This document shows positions 28,829 to 38,342 of a DNA stretch of 64,000 nucleotides, piece after piece (positions within the stretch are counted from its first letter, which is position 1; every line of letters starts with the position of its first letter). The notes below the pieces were generated by a model. That model was given only the letters and a program-made list of their open reading frames with translations, was not told where the DNA came from and did no database searches. Origin of the DNA: Photobacterium sanguinicancri (lineage in GTDB: Bacteria; Pseudomonadota; Gammaproteobacteria; Enterobacterales; Vibrionaceae); NCBI RefSeq assembly GCF_024346675.1, contig NZ_AP024851.1:992001-1056000 (forward strand). Reading direction: 5' to 3'. A program made the position numbers and the translations under genes.

Positions 28829-29350
28829 ATGAAACGCATCTTACTTGCAGCTTCAATTGCAGGGTTAAGCGCCTGCTCTAGTTACCAAGTGCCAGACAGC
28901 CCAGTATTTGCGGCCAATAGTAGTTGGGTCATAATGCCAATGGCAAATCACTCAAATACCCCTATGGCAGCAGAAAAAGTAGAGAAGATTCTCAATGCTC
29001 AGCTTTACGCCAAAGGAATTCGTGCCACTATATATCCAGAGCTAAACACAAACGACCTTGCTGCAATTATTGATGACTCAGCAAAGCGGAAACAAGCTCA
29101 GGCGTGGTTAGCATCACGACCTGTAGACTATATTATTACGGGGTCCGTTGAAGAGTGGCATTATAAAAGTGGGCTTGATGGCGAACCAGCTGTTGGCATT
29201 ACACTGGAAATACGTTCAGCGAAGAGTAAATCAACGCTGTGGCGTGCAACAGGATCTCGTGGTGGCTGGGGTCGTGAAAGTGTTAGCGGTACGGGACATA
29301 TCGTGATCGATGAATTGCTTGATGGAATTAACATTGAAAAGCTTAAGTAA
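28829..29350 (+). CDS. pelC: PelC, outer-membrane lipoprotein of the Pel exporter
   Basis: A 173-residue lipoprotein with a short signal and lipobox LSACSS (Cys at residue 16). PelC forms a ring on the inner face of the outer membrane that funnels cationic Pel to PelB. A CsgG-like fold is suggested by the IMPMANHSNTPMAAEKVEKIL opening and the AGYGVGRE-like region, here GGWGRESVSGTGH. It is located 14 bases after pelB with GGGAG before the ATG, so it is part of the same transcript. Confidence 0.93.
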   Translation: MKRILLAASIAGLSACSSYQVPDSPVFAANSSWVIMPMANHSNTPMAAEKVEKILNAQLYAKGIRATIYPELNTNDLAAIIDDSAKRKQAQAWLASRPVDYIITGSVEEWHYKSGLDGEPAVGITLEIRSAKSKSTLWRATGSRGGWGRESVSGTGHIVIDELLDGINIEKLK

Positions 29351-29401
29351 TTATCGCTACGATTGTCGTTATAGAACAAAACTGACTCTGCGAGTAGGCT
29401 T

Positions 29402-30745
29402 ATGAATACACTTTGGAAGCGATTCATCATTGGCTTTAAAGAAGATGGCTTTGCATGGCTGGAAACTGCCGTTATTGCATTATTGGCTATCTTTATTTGG
29501 ATGAAGTCAGATTCATTAGCCCCTACATCAACAGATCACAACTTCTTCTGGCCGATTTTTGGTCCCTTACTCATCGCTTTACGTTATGGCTTCGCAAAAG
29601 GTTTTATCTGTGCACTGATCACAACAGCAGGGCTTGCAACTGCAATGCGAATTATGGGGGTTCTTGACTTCTATCCCTTTTCTTTAGCGGTGGGCACAAT
29701 CTTGACAGCGATGATTGCAGGTGAGTTTCGTGATTACTGGCACAACATTAATCAACGCCATATCCTTGACCATCAGTACATGAGCCAGAAACTTGATAGC
29801 TTTACTAAAAACTATCACTTATTAAAAGTATCTCACGATCAGTTGGAACAACGTACAGCAGGCCAAACCATTAGTTTGCGCGCAAGTATTAACACCTTGC
29901 AAAAAATAGCGTCAACCCATGCAGACAAGCGTATTGAAAACATTGGGCATCCGTTATTAAACCTGCTTGCAGAGATCGGCGGTTTACAAGTCGCAGGGCT
30001 ATACAAAGTTACGAATAACAAAATTAATAAACAACCTCATGCGCTTATTGGCGATCACCACCAGCTCGTACTTAAAGATCCCATGCTGCAAGATATGATG
30101 GAATCAAAAAAACTGCTCTCCCCTGCAACACTGAGTGAAAATGAAGTCCATAAATCTCGTTATCAACTATGTATCCCTCTACTCGATACTATGGGTAACT
30201 TGCAAGCCGTTGCATTGGCTGAAAATGCTAAATTCTTCATGCTAACACCAGCCAATGTCGCGCTATTGTCACTTGTTGCTAACTATGCTGCTGACTTGCT
30301 CAGTGACGACCTACTCACGCCAGTGCTTAAAGCGAATCAGCACGATCTGTTCATGAAGTACATGACGCGCGCGAAATACAATAAACGCCATTATGGTGCC
30401 GACAGTAATGTTGTTGCTTTCGTAGACAGTTCAGGAAAGCACGAAAATGTATTAAATAGCGTGGTCAACTTCCGCCGTGGCGCAGATATATACTGGACGT
30501 GTCATTCGCTCAACAACAAACCGGTTCTCGTCGTATTGCTGCCACTCACAACCATCTATGATGCCCAGCAATATATAACTCGTGTTACTGAATTACTTAA
30601 AAATACCGTCAAGGATGACATTGAAGATATCGATATTATCGGGCCTCTGTCTTTAGATGCCGATAATACTGAGATCATGGCCTTCATGGATGAACTAGGA
30701 GCTTATGATGAAAGCTTGGCTATTCCTTCAGACCCTCGCGTTTGA
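29402..30745 (+). CDS. pelD: PelD, c-di-GMP receptor of the Pel synthase
   Basis: A 447-residue inner-membrane protein: several N-terminal helices (about 18-110), a short coiled coil, a GAF domain (about 155-310) and a degenerate GGDEF domain. The c-di-GMP inhibitory-site-type motif RxxD is present as R359-G-A-D362. The catalytic GGDEF itself is absent, as expected for a receptor. Binding of c-di-GMP to PelD turns on polymerisation by PelF/PelG. Its 3' end overlaps pelE by 38-41 bases. Confidence 0.95.
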   Translation: MNTLWKRFIIGFKEDGFAWLETAVIALLAIFIWMKSDSLAPTSTDHNFFWPIFGPLLIALRYGFAKGFICALITTAGLATAMRIMGVLDFYPFSLAVGTILTAMIAGEFRDYWHNINQRHILDHQYMSQKLDSFTKNYHLLKVSHDQLEQRTAGQTISLRASINTLQKIASTHADKRIENIGHPLLNLLAEIGGLQVAGLYKVTNNKINKQPHALIGDHHQLVLKDPMLQDMMESKKLLSPATLSENEVHKSRYQLCIPLLDTMGNLQAVALAENAKFFMLTPANVALLSLVANYAADLLSDDLLTPVLKANQHDLFMKYMTRAKYNKRHYGADSNVVAFVDSSGKHENVLNSVVNFRRGADIYWTCHSLNNKPVLVVLLPLTTIYDAQQYITRVTELLKNTVKDDIEDIDIIGPLSLDADNTEIMAFMDELGAYDESLAIPSDPRV

Positions 30746-31676
30746 ATCGATCGGCTTTTACATCCTGCTCGATAAAGAAATGACACAGCTGCAGTGGGTT
30801 GGCTTTATTTCAAGCCACACCATTGCATGTGCAAGTTACACCTTATTGTGCTGGATTTTATTGCCCCAAAAATACAAAACACCGATTGTTAGCTCAGTGA
30901 GCTTTTTGTTTTTATTTAACTTTCTTTTACCGTTAGTTGGCATGATCGGCACGGCATGTTCACTCTTGGTAGCTCTGTATATTCCAAGAAGGCAAAGCCT
31001 CATTACATGGCAAGAATGTGAAGAAGCCCCTCTTCCACAAAGCCCAGGAGATGTGTCTAACACCCAATTTGGCGCAGGTGCACTACGCGAAATATTGCTA
31101 CACAATGATGATCCTGAACGCCGCTTATTAGCAGTAAGTGCGATTCGCCACTTACCAAAACCACAAGCCGTTCCTTTGCTGCAACTAGCATTGAAAGACC
31201 TTTCTGATGACGTTCGTTTATTGGCTTATGCATCGTTAGAAACCGTCGAATCTCAAATAAACGAAGCCATTTCTTTATTCAAGAGCCAGTTTCAATATCG
31301 TGAACAAGCCAGTAAAGCGTATGAAATAGCCCAACAGTATTGGGAGTTATGCTATTTAGGTATCGCCGAAGGTGCACTCCGTAAGCACTACTTAGAGCAA
31401 GCAGAACACTATCTTACCCTTGCTAATCACCTTTCAGCTAATGCATCCACCTTTTTACTTCTAGGCCGTGTCATGCTTGAGCAACAACGTCCTGATGAAG
31501 CCATTAAATACCTAACGCAAGCGATGGACGGCGGACTAAGAATAAAACAAGTTGCGCCCTATCTTGCAGAAGCAGCATACGAGACTGGTGATTATGAAAC
31601 CGCAAAATATTACATTGGTTACTTCCCTGAACAAAAAGGGGAGAAATTAAGCCAAATCAAGGAATATTGGGCATGA
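30705..31676 (+). CDS. pelE: PelE, TPR-containing inner-membrane subunit
   Basis: A 323-residue protein with about three N-terminal membrane helices, then a cytoplasmic part with HEAT-like and tetratricopeptide-like repeats (ALREILLHNDDPERRLLAVS, LLGRVMLEQQRPDEAIKYL). PelE assists the synthase complex with PelD, PelF and PelG. Tandem ATGs at 30705 and 30708 follow AGGAG. Overlap with pelD upstream and an ATGA junction with pelF downstream show translational coupling. Confidence 0.9.
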   Translation: MMKAWLFLQTLAFESIGFYILLDKEMTQLQWVGFISSHTIACASYTLLCWILLPQKYKTPIVSSVSFLFLFNFLLPLVGMIGTACSLLVALYIPRRQSLITWQECEEAPLPQSPGDVSNTQFGAGALREILLHNDDPERRLLAVSAIRHLPKPQAVPLLQLALKDLSDDVRLLAYASLETVESQINEAISLFKSQFQYREQASKAYEIAQQYWELCYLGIAEGALRKHYLEQAEHYLTLANHLSANASTFLLLGRVMLEQQRPDEAIKYLTQAMDGGLRIKQVAPYLAEAAYETGDYETAKYYIGYFPEQKGEKLSQIKEYWA

Positions 31677-33187
31677 GCAAAGACATAGATATATGCCTAC
31701 TTCTTGAAGGCACCTACCCCTACGTGCGGGGCGGTGTATCCAGCTGGGTTCACCAAATTATCAGCGGTCTGCCGAAATTTAATTTTCATCTTATCTTTTT
31801 AGGCGGACACCCTGATTTTTACGATAAACCAGCCTATGAATTCCCTGACAACGTCGTCGGATTTGAAGTCCATTACTTACTGGCTAATAACGGAAACTTA
31901 AAACCAACACCGCGTAAAGGGAACAGTAAACTATTCAATGCTTGGGGGAAGTTTTTATCTTTCTTTGAAAAAAATGATGCACCAATTCCTGAAGATTTAC
32001 TTAAGGATGTCTCTGACTTTTTAGGGAAACACGACCAACTAACTCTCAGCGATTTTTTATACTCCGAAGCCTCATGGGAAGTATTAACCGATCGCTATCT
32101 TGAATCGGCAGAACATCAGTCTTTTGTAGATTACTTTTGGACATATCGAAATATTTATCAACCGCTGTTTGTCTTGTCTCAAATCGCACAGAATTTACCA
32201 GATGCCAAAGTGTTTCATAGCGTTTCAACAGGGTACGCAGGCTTTCTTGGAGCGCTATGTCAGAAACGCACTGGGGACCCCTACTTACTGACCGAACATG
32301 GCATCTATACCAAAGAACGTAAGATCGATTTAGCCCAAGCAACATGGATTAAAGATCGCCATAAACTGATCGATATCAGTATGCACAAAGACATGGATTT
32401 AACCCGAAAAACTTGGATCCGTTTCTTTGAACAACTTGGCCTAACCGCCTATCACCAAGCCAATAAAATTGTCTCCTTGTTTGAAGGAAACCGACAACGC
32501 CAACATAAAGATGGCGCACCCGACATTCGCACCAAAGTGATCGTTAACGGTATTGATACGACTCGGTTTGGTGAAGCATATAAATTACGACCAGATACAC
32601 CACCTATAGTGGTTGGCCTAGTCGGCCGTGTTGTGCCAATAAAAGACATTAAAACGTTTATTCGTACCATTCGTGGCGCCGTTGAAACACTGCCAAATAT
32701 AGAAGGCTGGATTATTGGCCCGACCGAAGAGGACGAAGATTATGTTCATGAATGCCAGTTGCTAATCGAAAGCCTTGGTCTTGAGCATAATGTCAAAATG
32801 CTAGGAAGCCAGAATGTCGCCGAAATGATGCCGCAACTAGGCGTAATGATGCTGACATCGATCAGTGAAGCACAGCCACTAGTATTACTTGAAGCCATGG
32901 CGGCAGGTATACCGTGTATCGCCACTGAAGTAGGAGCATGTCGCGAAATTATTGATGGCGCAGCCGGGGACGATGCCGCGCTGGGTTCTTGCGGTGAAAT
33001 CATTCCTATCGCGAGCCCAATCGATGGGGCTAACGCTATTATTAATGTGTTAGGCGATGCCGAAAAATGGCGTAAAACGGGTGATATAGGGAAGGCGCGC
33101 GTTGTGCGCTATTACGATGAAAAAATGATGTACGACGCGTACCGAAATCTCTATCAGGAGGCCATTGATGGCAGGAATCGGATTTGA
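31673..33187 (+). CDS. pelF: PelF, Pel glycosyltransferase
   Basis: A 504-residue cytoplasmic GT4 (GT-B fold) glycosyltransferase that polymerises Pel from UDP-sugars. The N-terminal ICLLLEGTYPYVRGGVSSWV is the family hallmark, followed by VGLVGRVVPIKDIKTFIRT and the EX7E region SISEAQPLVLLEAMAAG (nucleotide-sugar binding). The start at 31673 overlaps the pelE stop as ATGA, rather than a TTG six bases earlier. It overlaps pelG by 20 bases. Confidence 0.95.
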   Translation: MSKDIDICLLLEGTYPYVRGGVSSWVHQIISGLPKFNFHLIFLGGHPDFYDKPAYEFPDNVVGFEVHYLLANNGNLKPTPRKGNSKLFNAWGKFLSFFEKNDAPIPEDLLKDVSDFLGKHDQLTLSDFLYSEASWEVLTDRYLESAEHQSFVDYFWTYRNIYQPLFVLSQIAQNLPDAKVFHSVSTGYAGFLGALCQKRTGDPYLLTEHGIYTKERKIDLAQATWIKDRHKLIDISMHKDMDLTRKTWIRFFEQLGLTAYHQANKIVSLFEGNRQRQHKDGAPDIRTKVIVNGIDTTRFGEAYKLRPDTPPIVVGLVGRVVPIKDIKTFIRTIRGAVETLPNIEGWIIGPTEEDEDYVHECQLLIESLGLEHNVKMLGSQNVAEMMPQLGVMMLTSISEAQPLVLLEAMAAGIPCIATEVGACREIIDGAAGDDAALGSCGEIIPIASPIDGANAIINVLGDAEKWRKTGDIGKARVVRYYDEKMMYDAYRNLYQEAIDGRNRI

Positions 33188-34541
33188 ATTAAGGAAGATT
33201 CTTAAAAAAAACACCATACTATCAATGTTTGAGGCGTATGGCTTAGCTGGCTTAATCAGCTCAGGTCCTTGGGTGTTATCAATTTTGGCCTTGCTAGCTA
33301 TCGGTATTCTGAGCGTTGGTTGGATATTTCCGACCTACGTCATTGTGCAATTTTTGGTACTCGTTACCTATTTAATGGCGGGATCCTTGATCATCAGTGG
33401 CTTATTTCAGCTACTGCTCACGCGGTTTATATCCGACCTGATTTTTGCAAGACAAGAGCATAGGATTGTTCCAAACCTGTTAGGCTCCATGCTGGTTACC
33501 AGTATACTGGCAGGCTTCATTGGTGGTGGGATAATGGCATTTTCTGATCATATTGATCCCGCAGTTAAAGTCACCATTTTCACATCTTTAGTTTTACTCT
33601 GTAACCAGTGGCTAATTTTAATCTTCCTAAGTGGGATGAAAGAATACTATCGCATCTTTATTACTATGATGATCAGCTACGGGTTAATGGTTTCCCTGAG
33701 CTTTATCTATACGTCTAATGGTTTACTCGGTTTAATGTTGATTTTTACCTTTTGCCAAGCCTTACTGACGTTTGCTTTTTTGTATCATGTCATTCGTGAC
33801 TACCCTGCTGAGCAGCTGGTTTCTTTTGAATTTCTCGACCGAAAAAAAACGTTTTTCTCTCTTATTTTATGTGGTTTTTTCTACAACCTAGGCGTGTGGT
33901 TAGATAAGTTTGTATTCTGGTTCAGAGATGAAACCTCTCACCAAGTCATTGATTTATTCCGCGCTTCATACATTTACGATTTACCCATCTTCATCGCTTA
34001 CCTGGCAATTGTTCCGGGTATGGCTGTATTTATGCTGCGAATGGAAACCGATTTTGCCGATGCCTGCTTAAAGTTTTATGACTCAGTGCGGGAAGGAGCA
34101 ACGCTACAATCAATCTACCTATTGAAAGATCGTATGGTATTGGCGTGTCGCCAAAGCATATATGAGATATTCAAAGTACAAGGCATGACCCTCGCCCTCC
34201 TATTGTTGTGGGCTGAAGATATATTAGTTGCGTTAAATATCGACTTATCTTATCTACATTTATTGTACGTCGATTTAGTGGGCGTGAGTTTGCAAGTGCT
34301 TGTGATGTCGATACTTAACGTAATGTATTACCTCGACAAACGCTATTCAGCATTAGCCTTAACGGTTTTCATGGCGGTAGGAAACTACATTTTTGCCCAT
34401 GTCAGTATAGAGCTAGGCCCTGTGTTTTATGGTTATGGCTTTGCTGTCACTATGCTACTCACCACCATTAGTGGACTGGTCATGCTGGACAAGCAATTCA
34501 ACGATTTAGAATACCAAACCTTTATGCTGCAACGTTCGTAA
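33168..34541 (+). CDS. pelG: PelG, polytopic inner-membrane Pel transport subunit
   Basis: A 457-residue integral membrane protein of the Wzx-like PelG family, with about twelve helices. The N terminus MAGIGFELRKILKKN matches PelG closely. It is thought to move Pel across the inner membrane with PelF. An AGGAGG ribosome site inside the pelF end precedes ATG 33168, so this start is preferred to a TTG at 33165. It is the last gene of the operon; a large inverted repeat follows. Confidence 0.95.
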   Translation: MAGIGFELRKILKKNTILSMFEAYGLAGLISSGPWVLSILALLAIGILSVGWIFPTYVIVQFLVLVTYLMAGSLIISGLFQLLLTRFISDLIFARQEHRIVPNLLGSMLVTSILAGFIGGGIMAFSDHIDPAVKVTIFTSLVLLCNQWLILIFLSGMKEYYRIFITMMISYGLMVSLSFIYTSNGLLGLMLIFTFCQALLTFAFLYHVIRDYPAEQLVSFEFLDRKKTFFSLILCGFFYNLGVWLDKFVFWFRDETSHQVIDLFRASYIYDLPIFIAYLAIVPGMAVFMLRMETDFADACLKFYDSVREGATLQSIYLLKDRMVLACRQSIYEIFKVQGMTLALLLLWAEDILVALNIDLSYLHLLYVDLVGVSLQVLVMSILNVMYYLDKRYSALALTVFMAVGNYIFAHVSIELGPVFYGYGFAVTMLLTTISGLVMLDKQFNDLEYQTFMLQRS

Positions 34542-34562
34542 AACATAGGAAGACACAACACC

Positions 34563-34602
34563 GTAATTAGCGCTATGACGATTTATCATCAGCGCTAATT
34601 AC
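34563..34602. repeat. 12-bp inverted repeat between pelG and the SPFH gene
   Basis: A perfect inverted repeat (GTAATTAGCGCT with AGCGCTAATTAC) encloses a 16-base loop that can pair further (ATGA with TCAT). It lies between two convergent operons, so it probably ends transcription, but it lacks a T-rich tail on either side. An attachment or protein-binding site remains possible. Confidence 0.6.
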
Positions 34603-34660
34603 ATTCAATCTGCACACCTGCACACTAAACCATAGCTGTGGCTGTACTATCTCAGTCAAG

Positions 34661-35485
34661 CTAGATACTCTTCCCCTCTTTCGAGTCATTGTTATCGAAA
34701 GGCTGAGCTGATTTATTACCTTTCAGCTGGGCGCTAACATCCATCTTGGACGAAAATTTATCTACCAAATCTATTGGCATTGGGAAAATAATAGTCGAGG
34801 TCCGATCATTAGCGATTTCCGTTAAAGTTTGCATGTAGCGAAGCTGTAATGCATTGGGCGATTGATTCAGTACGTTCGCCGCTTCACTCAGCTTAGCCGA
34901 TGCTTCTAGCTCACCTGTTGCATGAATCACTTTCGCACGACGAGAACGCTCAGCTTCCGCTTGACGGGCTAATGCCCTTACCATGCTGTCATCTAAATCC
35001 ACATGTTTAATTTCAACATTCGCGATTTTAATTCCCCAGTTATCAGTATGCTGATCAAGGATCCCTTGCAAATCATTGTTTAACTCATCTCGTGCAGATA
35101 ACAATTCATCAAGTTCATGCTGACCCAATACCGACCGTAACGTAGTTTGGGACAATTGACTGGTCGCCTCTTGGTAATTTTCCACATTATTAATCGCCAT
35201 TTTGGGGTCAACCACTCGGTAATAAACCACAGCATTTACTTTGACAGAGACGTTATCTCGTGTGATCAAATCTTGCGTCGGTACATCAAGTACGATTGTC
35301 CGTAAATCAACCCTCACTATTTGTTGAATCACTGGCACAATAATGATCAAACCAGGGCCTTTAACTTCATAAAACCGCCCCAATAAAAACACCACTGCCC
35401 GTTCATATTCTCGCAACACTTTGAACATACTGGCAATCAAAGCCACTACCAGCACAATGATGGTCGCTAACGAATAGGTAAACAT
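34661..35485 (-). CDS. SPFH/band-7 membrane protein (slipin type)
   Basis: A 274-residue protein with one N-terminal membrane helix (about 3-22) and an SPFH domain: [52 protein letters not shown], then a coiled-coil region rich in Ala/Glu ([22 protein letters not shown]). Slipins assemble in microdomains and often work with NfeD proteases. The nfeD-type gene ends four bases upstream, so both are translated from one transcript. A role in membrane quality control is likely. Confidence 0.9.
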   Translation of the reverse strand: MFTYSLATIIVLVVALIASMFKVLREYERAVVFLLGRFYEVKGPGLIIIVPVIQQIVRVDLRTIVLDVPTQDLITRDNVSVKVNAVVYYRVVDPKMAINNVENYQEATSQLSQTTLRSVLGQHELDELLSARDELNNDLQGILDQHTDNWGIKIANVEIKHVDLDDSMVRALARQAEAERSRRAKVIHATGELEASAKLSEAANVLNQSPNALQLRYMQTLTEIANDRTSTIIFPMPIDLVDKFSSKMDVSAQLKGNKSAQPFDNNDSKEGKSI

Positions 35486-35489
35486 GATC

Positions 35490-36929
35490 TTATTCCTTCT
35501 TAGTGCTTTCTACATCAAGCCATAACCCTGAAATACTCGTCACTATCACATGATCTCCCCGCTGATAATGACACCCAGAACGGGCTTGCCAAATTTCGCC
35601 ATCAACCATCACCTTTCCCTCACCAGGGAAACCACTAATCACGGTTGCAATTTGTCCCTGAAGAAGCTGAACACCCGTAGTGACAGGTCGGCGTCGCACT
35701 TTAAGTAGAAGTGCAATAATGACGAAAAAGAATAAAGCAGACACCACAGTTAAGCCCACAATCAAAGGAACCGCTATCTGATACCCGGGCGTTTCCGTGT
35801 CCATCAACATGACAGAACCCAACACAAAAGCGACAATCCCGCCTAACCCTAAAATGCCGAAGCTGGGGCTAAAGGTTTCTGCAATCATCAGTGCGATCCC
35901 CAGTAATAGCAGCCCTAATCCGGCATAGCTCACAGGTAGTAATTGAAGTGAATACATGGCTAAAATTAGGCATATTCCCCCAAGTACACCAGGTAAACCA
36001 ACACCGGGGTTATAAAATTCAAGTAACAAACCGTAGATGCCAATAAGCATCAAAATATAAGCGACATTCGGGTTAGTAATTACAGTCAGCAGTTTAAATC
36101 GCCAATCTTGCTGGCGTTCGACATAAGCGACATTGGACAATGCCAATTCGACATCTACACCGTTCACAGCAACAATTCGCCCATTTGCTTGAGCGATCAA
36201 TTGATCAATGTTGGGCGCAATAAAATCAATGACGTTCTGCGTTAGTGCGCTCTCAGCATCTAAGCTAGCCGCCTCTCTGACCGCCTTTTCTGCCCACAGC
36301 TCATTACGGCCATGCAATTTAGCCAAGCTTTGAATATACGCGGCGGCATCATTCATCACTTTCTTCTCCATCGCCGTTTTTGCCGCTATTTTTTCGCTAT
36401 CATTTTCCTTGTTTGATATAGGCTGTTCGGCAGCTGTTTGTTGGTCTGGAGATGATTCAGGGGGATTATCAGGGGGTTGTTCTGGCGATTGCGTTTCTTT
36501 TTTAGGTGCAAACGGATTATTCGTTTCATCATCTTTATCACGTTGTGGTCCACCAAGCGACACAGGGGTGGCAGCACCTAAATTAGTACCCGGTGCCATT
36601 GATGCAATATGACTTGCAAACAGTATGTATGTACCCGCACTGGCAGCGCGAGAGCCCGCTGGCCCCACCCATGTCGCAATAGGAATTGCCGACGTGGTAA
36701 TAGCTTTTATGATTTGACGCATGGATGTGTCGAGCCCACCGGGGGTATCCATTTTCAACACAATAAATTTCGCTTGCTGCTCTTGAGCAAGAGTTATTTC
36801 TCGAGAAACGTAATCACTAATTGCAGGCCCAATCCCACCTTTAATTTCAATCACCCATACATCATCGGCACGAGCCGTATGAGAAAAACAAAGTAAAACG
36901 ATCCAAAAACATAGCAACAACCGTTTCAT
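35490..36929 (-). CDS. NfeD-family membrane serine protease (ClpP-class, NfeD1b)
   Basis: A 479-residue protein: signal sequence, ClpP-like protease domain (about 22-260), multiple membrane helices (about 275-400) and a C-terminal OB-fold NfeD domain. The protease motifs are [27 protein letters not shown] with the catalytic Ser, and a Lys in the [12 protein letters not shown] segment. A Pro/Glu/Asn-rich insertion of about 60 residues sits in the protease domain. It probably cleaves hydrophobic segments of SPFH partners; the slipin gene follows directly. Confidence 0.9.
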   Translation of the reverse strand: MKRLLLCFWIVLLCFSHTARADDVWVIEIKGGIGPAISDYVSREITLAQEQQAKFIVLKMDTPGGLDTSMRQIIKAITTSAIPIATWVGPAGSRAASAGTYILFASHIASMAPGTNLGAATPVSLGGPQRDKDDETNNPFAPKKETQSPEQPPDNPPESSPDQQTAAEQPISNKENDSEKIAAKTAMEKKVMNDAAAYIQSLAKLHGRNELWAEKAVREAASLDAESALTQNVIDFIAPNIDQLIAQANGRIVAVNGVDVELALSNVAYVERQQDWRFKLLTVITNPNVAYILMLIGIYGLLLEFYNPGVGLPGVLGGICLILAMYSLQLLPVSYAGLGLLLLGIALMIAETFSPSFGILGLGGIVAFVLGSVMLMDTETPGYQIAVPLIVGLTVVSALFFFVIIALLLKVRRRPVTTGVQLLQGQIATVISGFPGEGKVMVDGEIWQARSGCHYQRGDHVIVTSISGLWLDVESTKKE

Positions 36930-37167
36930 CTGATGCTCCTAATCAGCCACAGGAACAAACACGAAGGGAGAATCTTTGTTCACGATGGAGCCGTTATATC
37001 GCCCTTTTTATTCGTATTGTATTTACGCGGCTTCTATTAACCTTATTAGTAGTAAGGATAGACTAGCGCCTAAATCTCGGTATTAACATTCGTCGTTATC
37101 GTCTCACTGTTACACCAATCATTGTTCCTAATCACTTTTATACTTACGACATTCAACGGAGGTGACA

Positions 37168-38271
37168 ATGAACGGTGCATATCCACGTTTGGCCACATAT
37201 CTCATCGCATTAGCAATATTTCCACTTTTAATGGGCTCTATCATTACCTCAGCATATGCCAATACGCAGACTGTTAAAGTAGGTAGCTACGACTGCCCTC
37301 CGTTCGTGATTACAGATGAAAATGGCAACTATAGTGGGCTAAGTATATTTCTGTGGCAAAAAATGGCAGAAAGTCTGGATGTGAACTTCGAAATATCAAG
37401 CCACGAATTAAAAGAGCTTCTCGATGATGTAAGCACTGGCAATGTCGATATTGCGGTATCCTGCATCTCAATCACCGAAGAGCGAGAGCTCATCCTCGAT
37501 TTCACGCACTCTTTCTATGAAACATCACTCGCGATAGCCGTAAAAGAACAGGGGCACTTTACAACCCTGCTCAACATCATCACCAATAAAAAACTGTTAT
37601 TTATATTAGGCGTTGTGTTCGCTGCTGCTGCTTTTGTGGGCGGAATTTATTACATGTTAGAACATAAGGTAAATGACAAACTGTATTCAATGCCATCACG
37701 TGCAGCTCGCTTATTAGAAGGGTTCTTATTAGGGTTACTCTTCATTACTAAAGGGCCCTTTAACTATTACGAGTTCAAGACATTAACTGGTCGCTTCATT
37801 ACCGTATTACTTGCTATTACCACGACGCTGTTTATTGCCAGTATTACCGCAATATTGGCCAGTACTTTTACACTAGGGTTATTAAGTAGTGACATTAAAG
37901 GCCCTAATGATTTAGCTAATCTAAAAGTTGGGGCTAAACTGGCTTCAACCTCGTCGATATATTTAACCAATCACAGTATTGTCCATAGGACTTATGAATC
38001 AACAGATGAGATGCTCATTGCGTTAGATAGTCGTGAAGTCGATGCTATCGTTGCTGATGATGCCGTATTGAAATATCTCATCAAGAAATTCAAAGAAGAG
38101 GGTAACTATACAGACCTGTCTGTTTTACCTTACCAGTTTGAGAAGCAAAACTATGGTTTCGCGATTGGCGATAATAGCCCTTATGAAGAAGCGCTAAATC
38201 GTGCGCTACTTAAAGTACGAAAAAGTCCAGAATGGAAACAAGCACTCAATAAATACTTTGCAGAAAGATAA
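37168..38271 (+). CDS. Ionotropic glutamate receptor-like channel protein (GluR0-type)
   Basis: A 367-residue protein. A signal peptide (to about residue 31) precedes a solute-binding lobe (VGSYDCPPFVI..., DIAVSCISITEERELILDFTHSF), a membrane helix (about 143-164), a re-entrant pore-like segment (about 184-205, LLGLLFITKGPFNYYEF), a second helix (about 207-235) and the second lobe ending the protein. This split-lobe plus channel layout is that of prokaryotic glutamate receptors. The potassium filter TVGYGD is absent. GGAGG five bases upstream fixes the ATG; a GTG two codons earlier overlaps it. Confidence 0.85.
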   Translation: MNGAYPRLATYLIALAIFPLLMGSIITSAYANTQTVKVGSYDCPPFVITDENGNYSGLSIFLWQKMAESLDVNFEISSHELKELLDDVSTGNVDIAVSCISITEERELILDFTHSFYETSLAIAVKEQGHFTTLLNIITNKKLLFILGVVFAAAAFVGGIYYMLEHKVNDKLYSMPSRAARLLEGFLLGLLFITKGPFNYYEFKTLTGRFITVLLAITTTLFIASITAILASTFTLGLLSSDIKGPNDLANLKVGAKLASTSSIYLTNHSIVHRTYESTDEMLIALDSREVDAIVADDAVLKYLIKKFKEEGNYTDLSVLPYQFEKQNYGFAIGDNSPYEEALNRALLKVRKSPEWKQALNKYFAER

Positions 38272-38284
38272 GAACTTCTGAAAT

Positions 38285-38315
38285 AAAAAAATCGGCTAAC
38301 AAGCCGATTTTTTTT
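38285..38315. terminator. Bidirectional terminator, receptor gene/viaA
   Basis: A 13-bp stem (AAAAAAATCGGCT with AGCCGATTTTTTT) and four-base loop AACA with long T/A tracts stand between convergent genes. Confidence 0.9.
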
Positions 38316-38342
38316 CATTACTAACTGAGTCAAAAATCCAGT

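Noticed and set aside
34563..34602. Attachment site or mobile-element end at the strong inverted repeat
   Set aside because: No integrase, direct repeat or composition break next to it; a terminator role between convergent operons explains it more simply.
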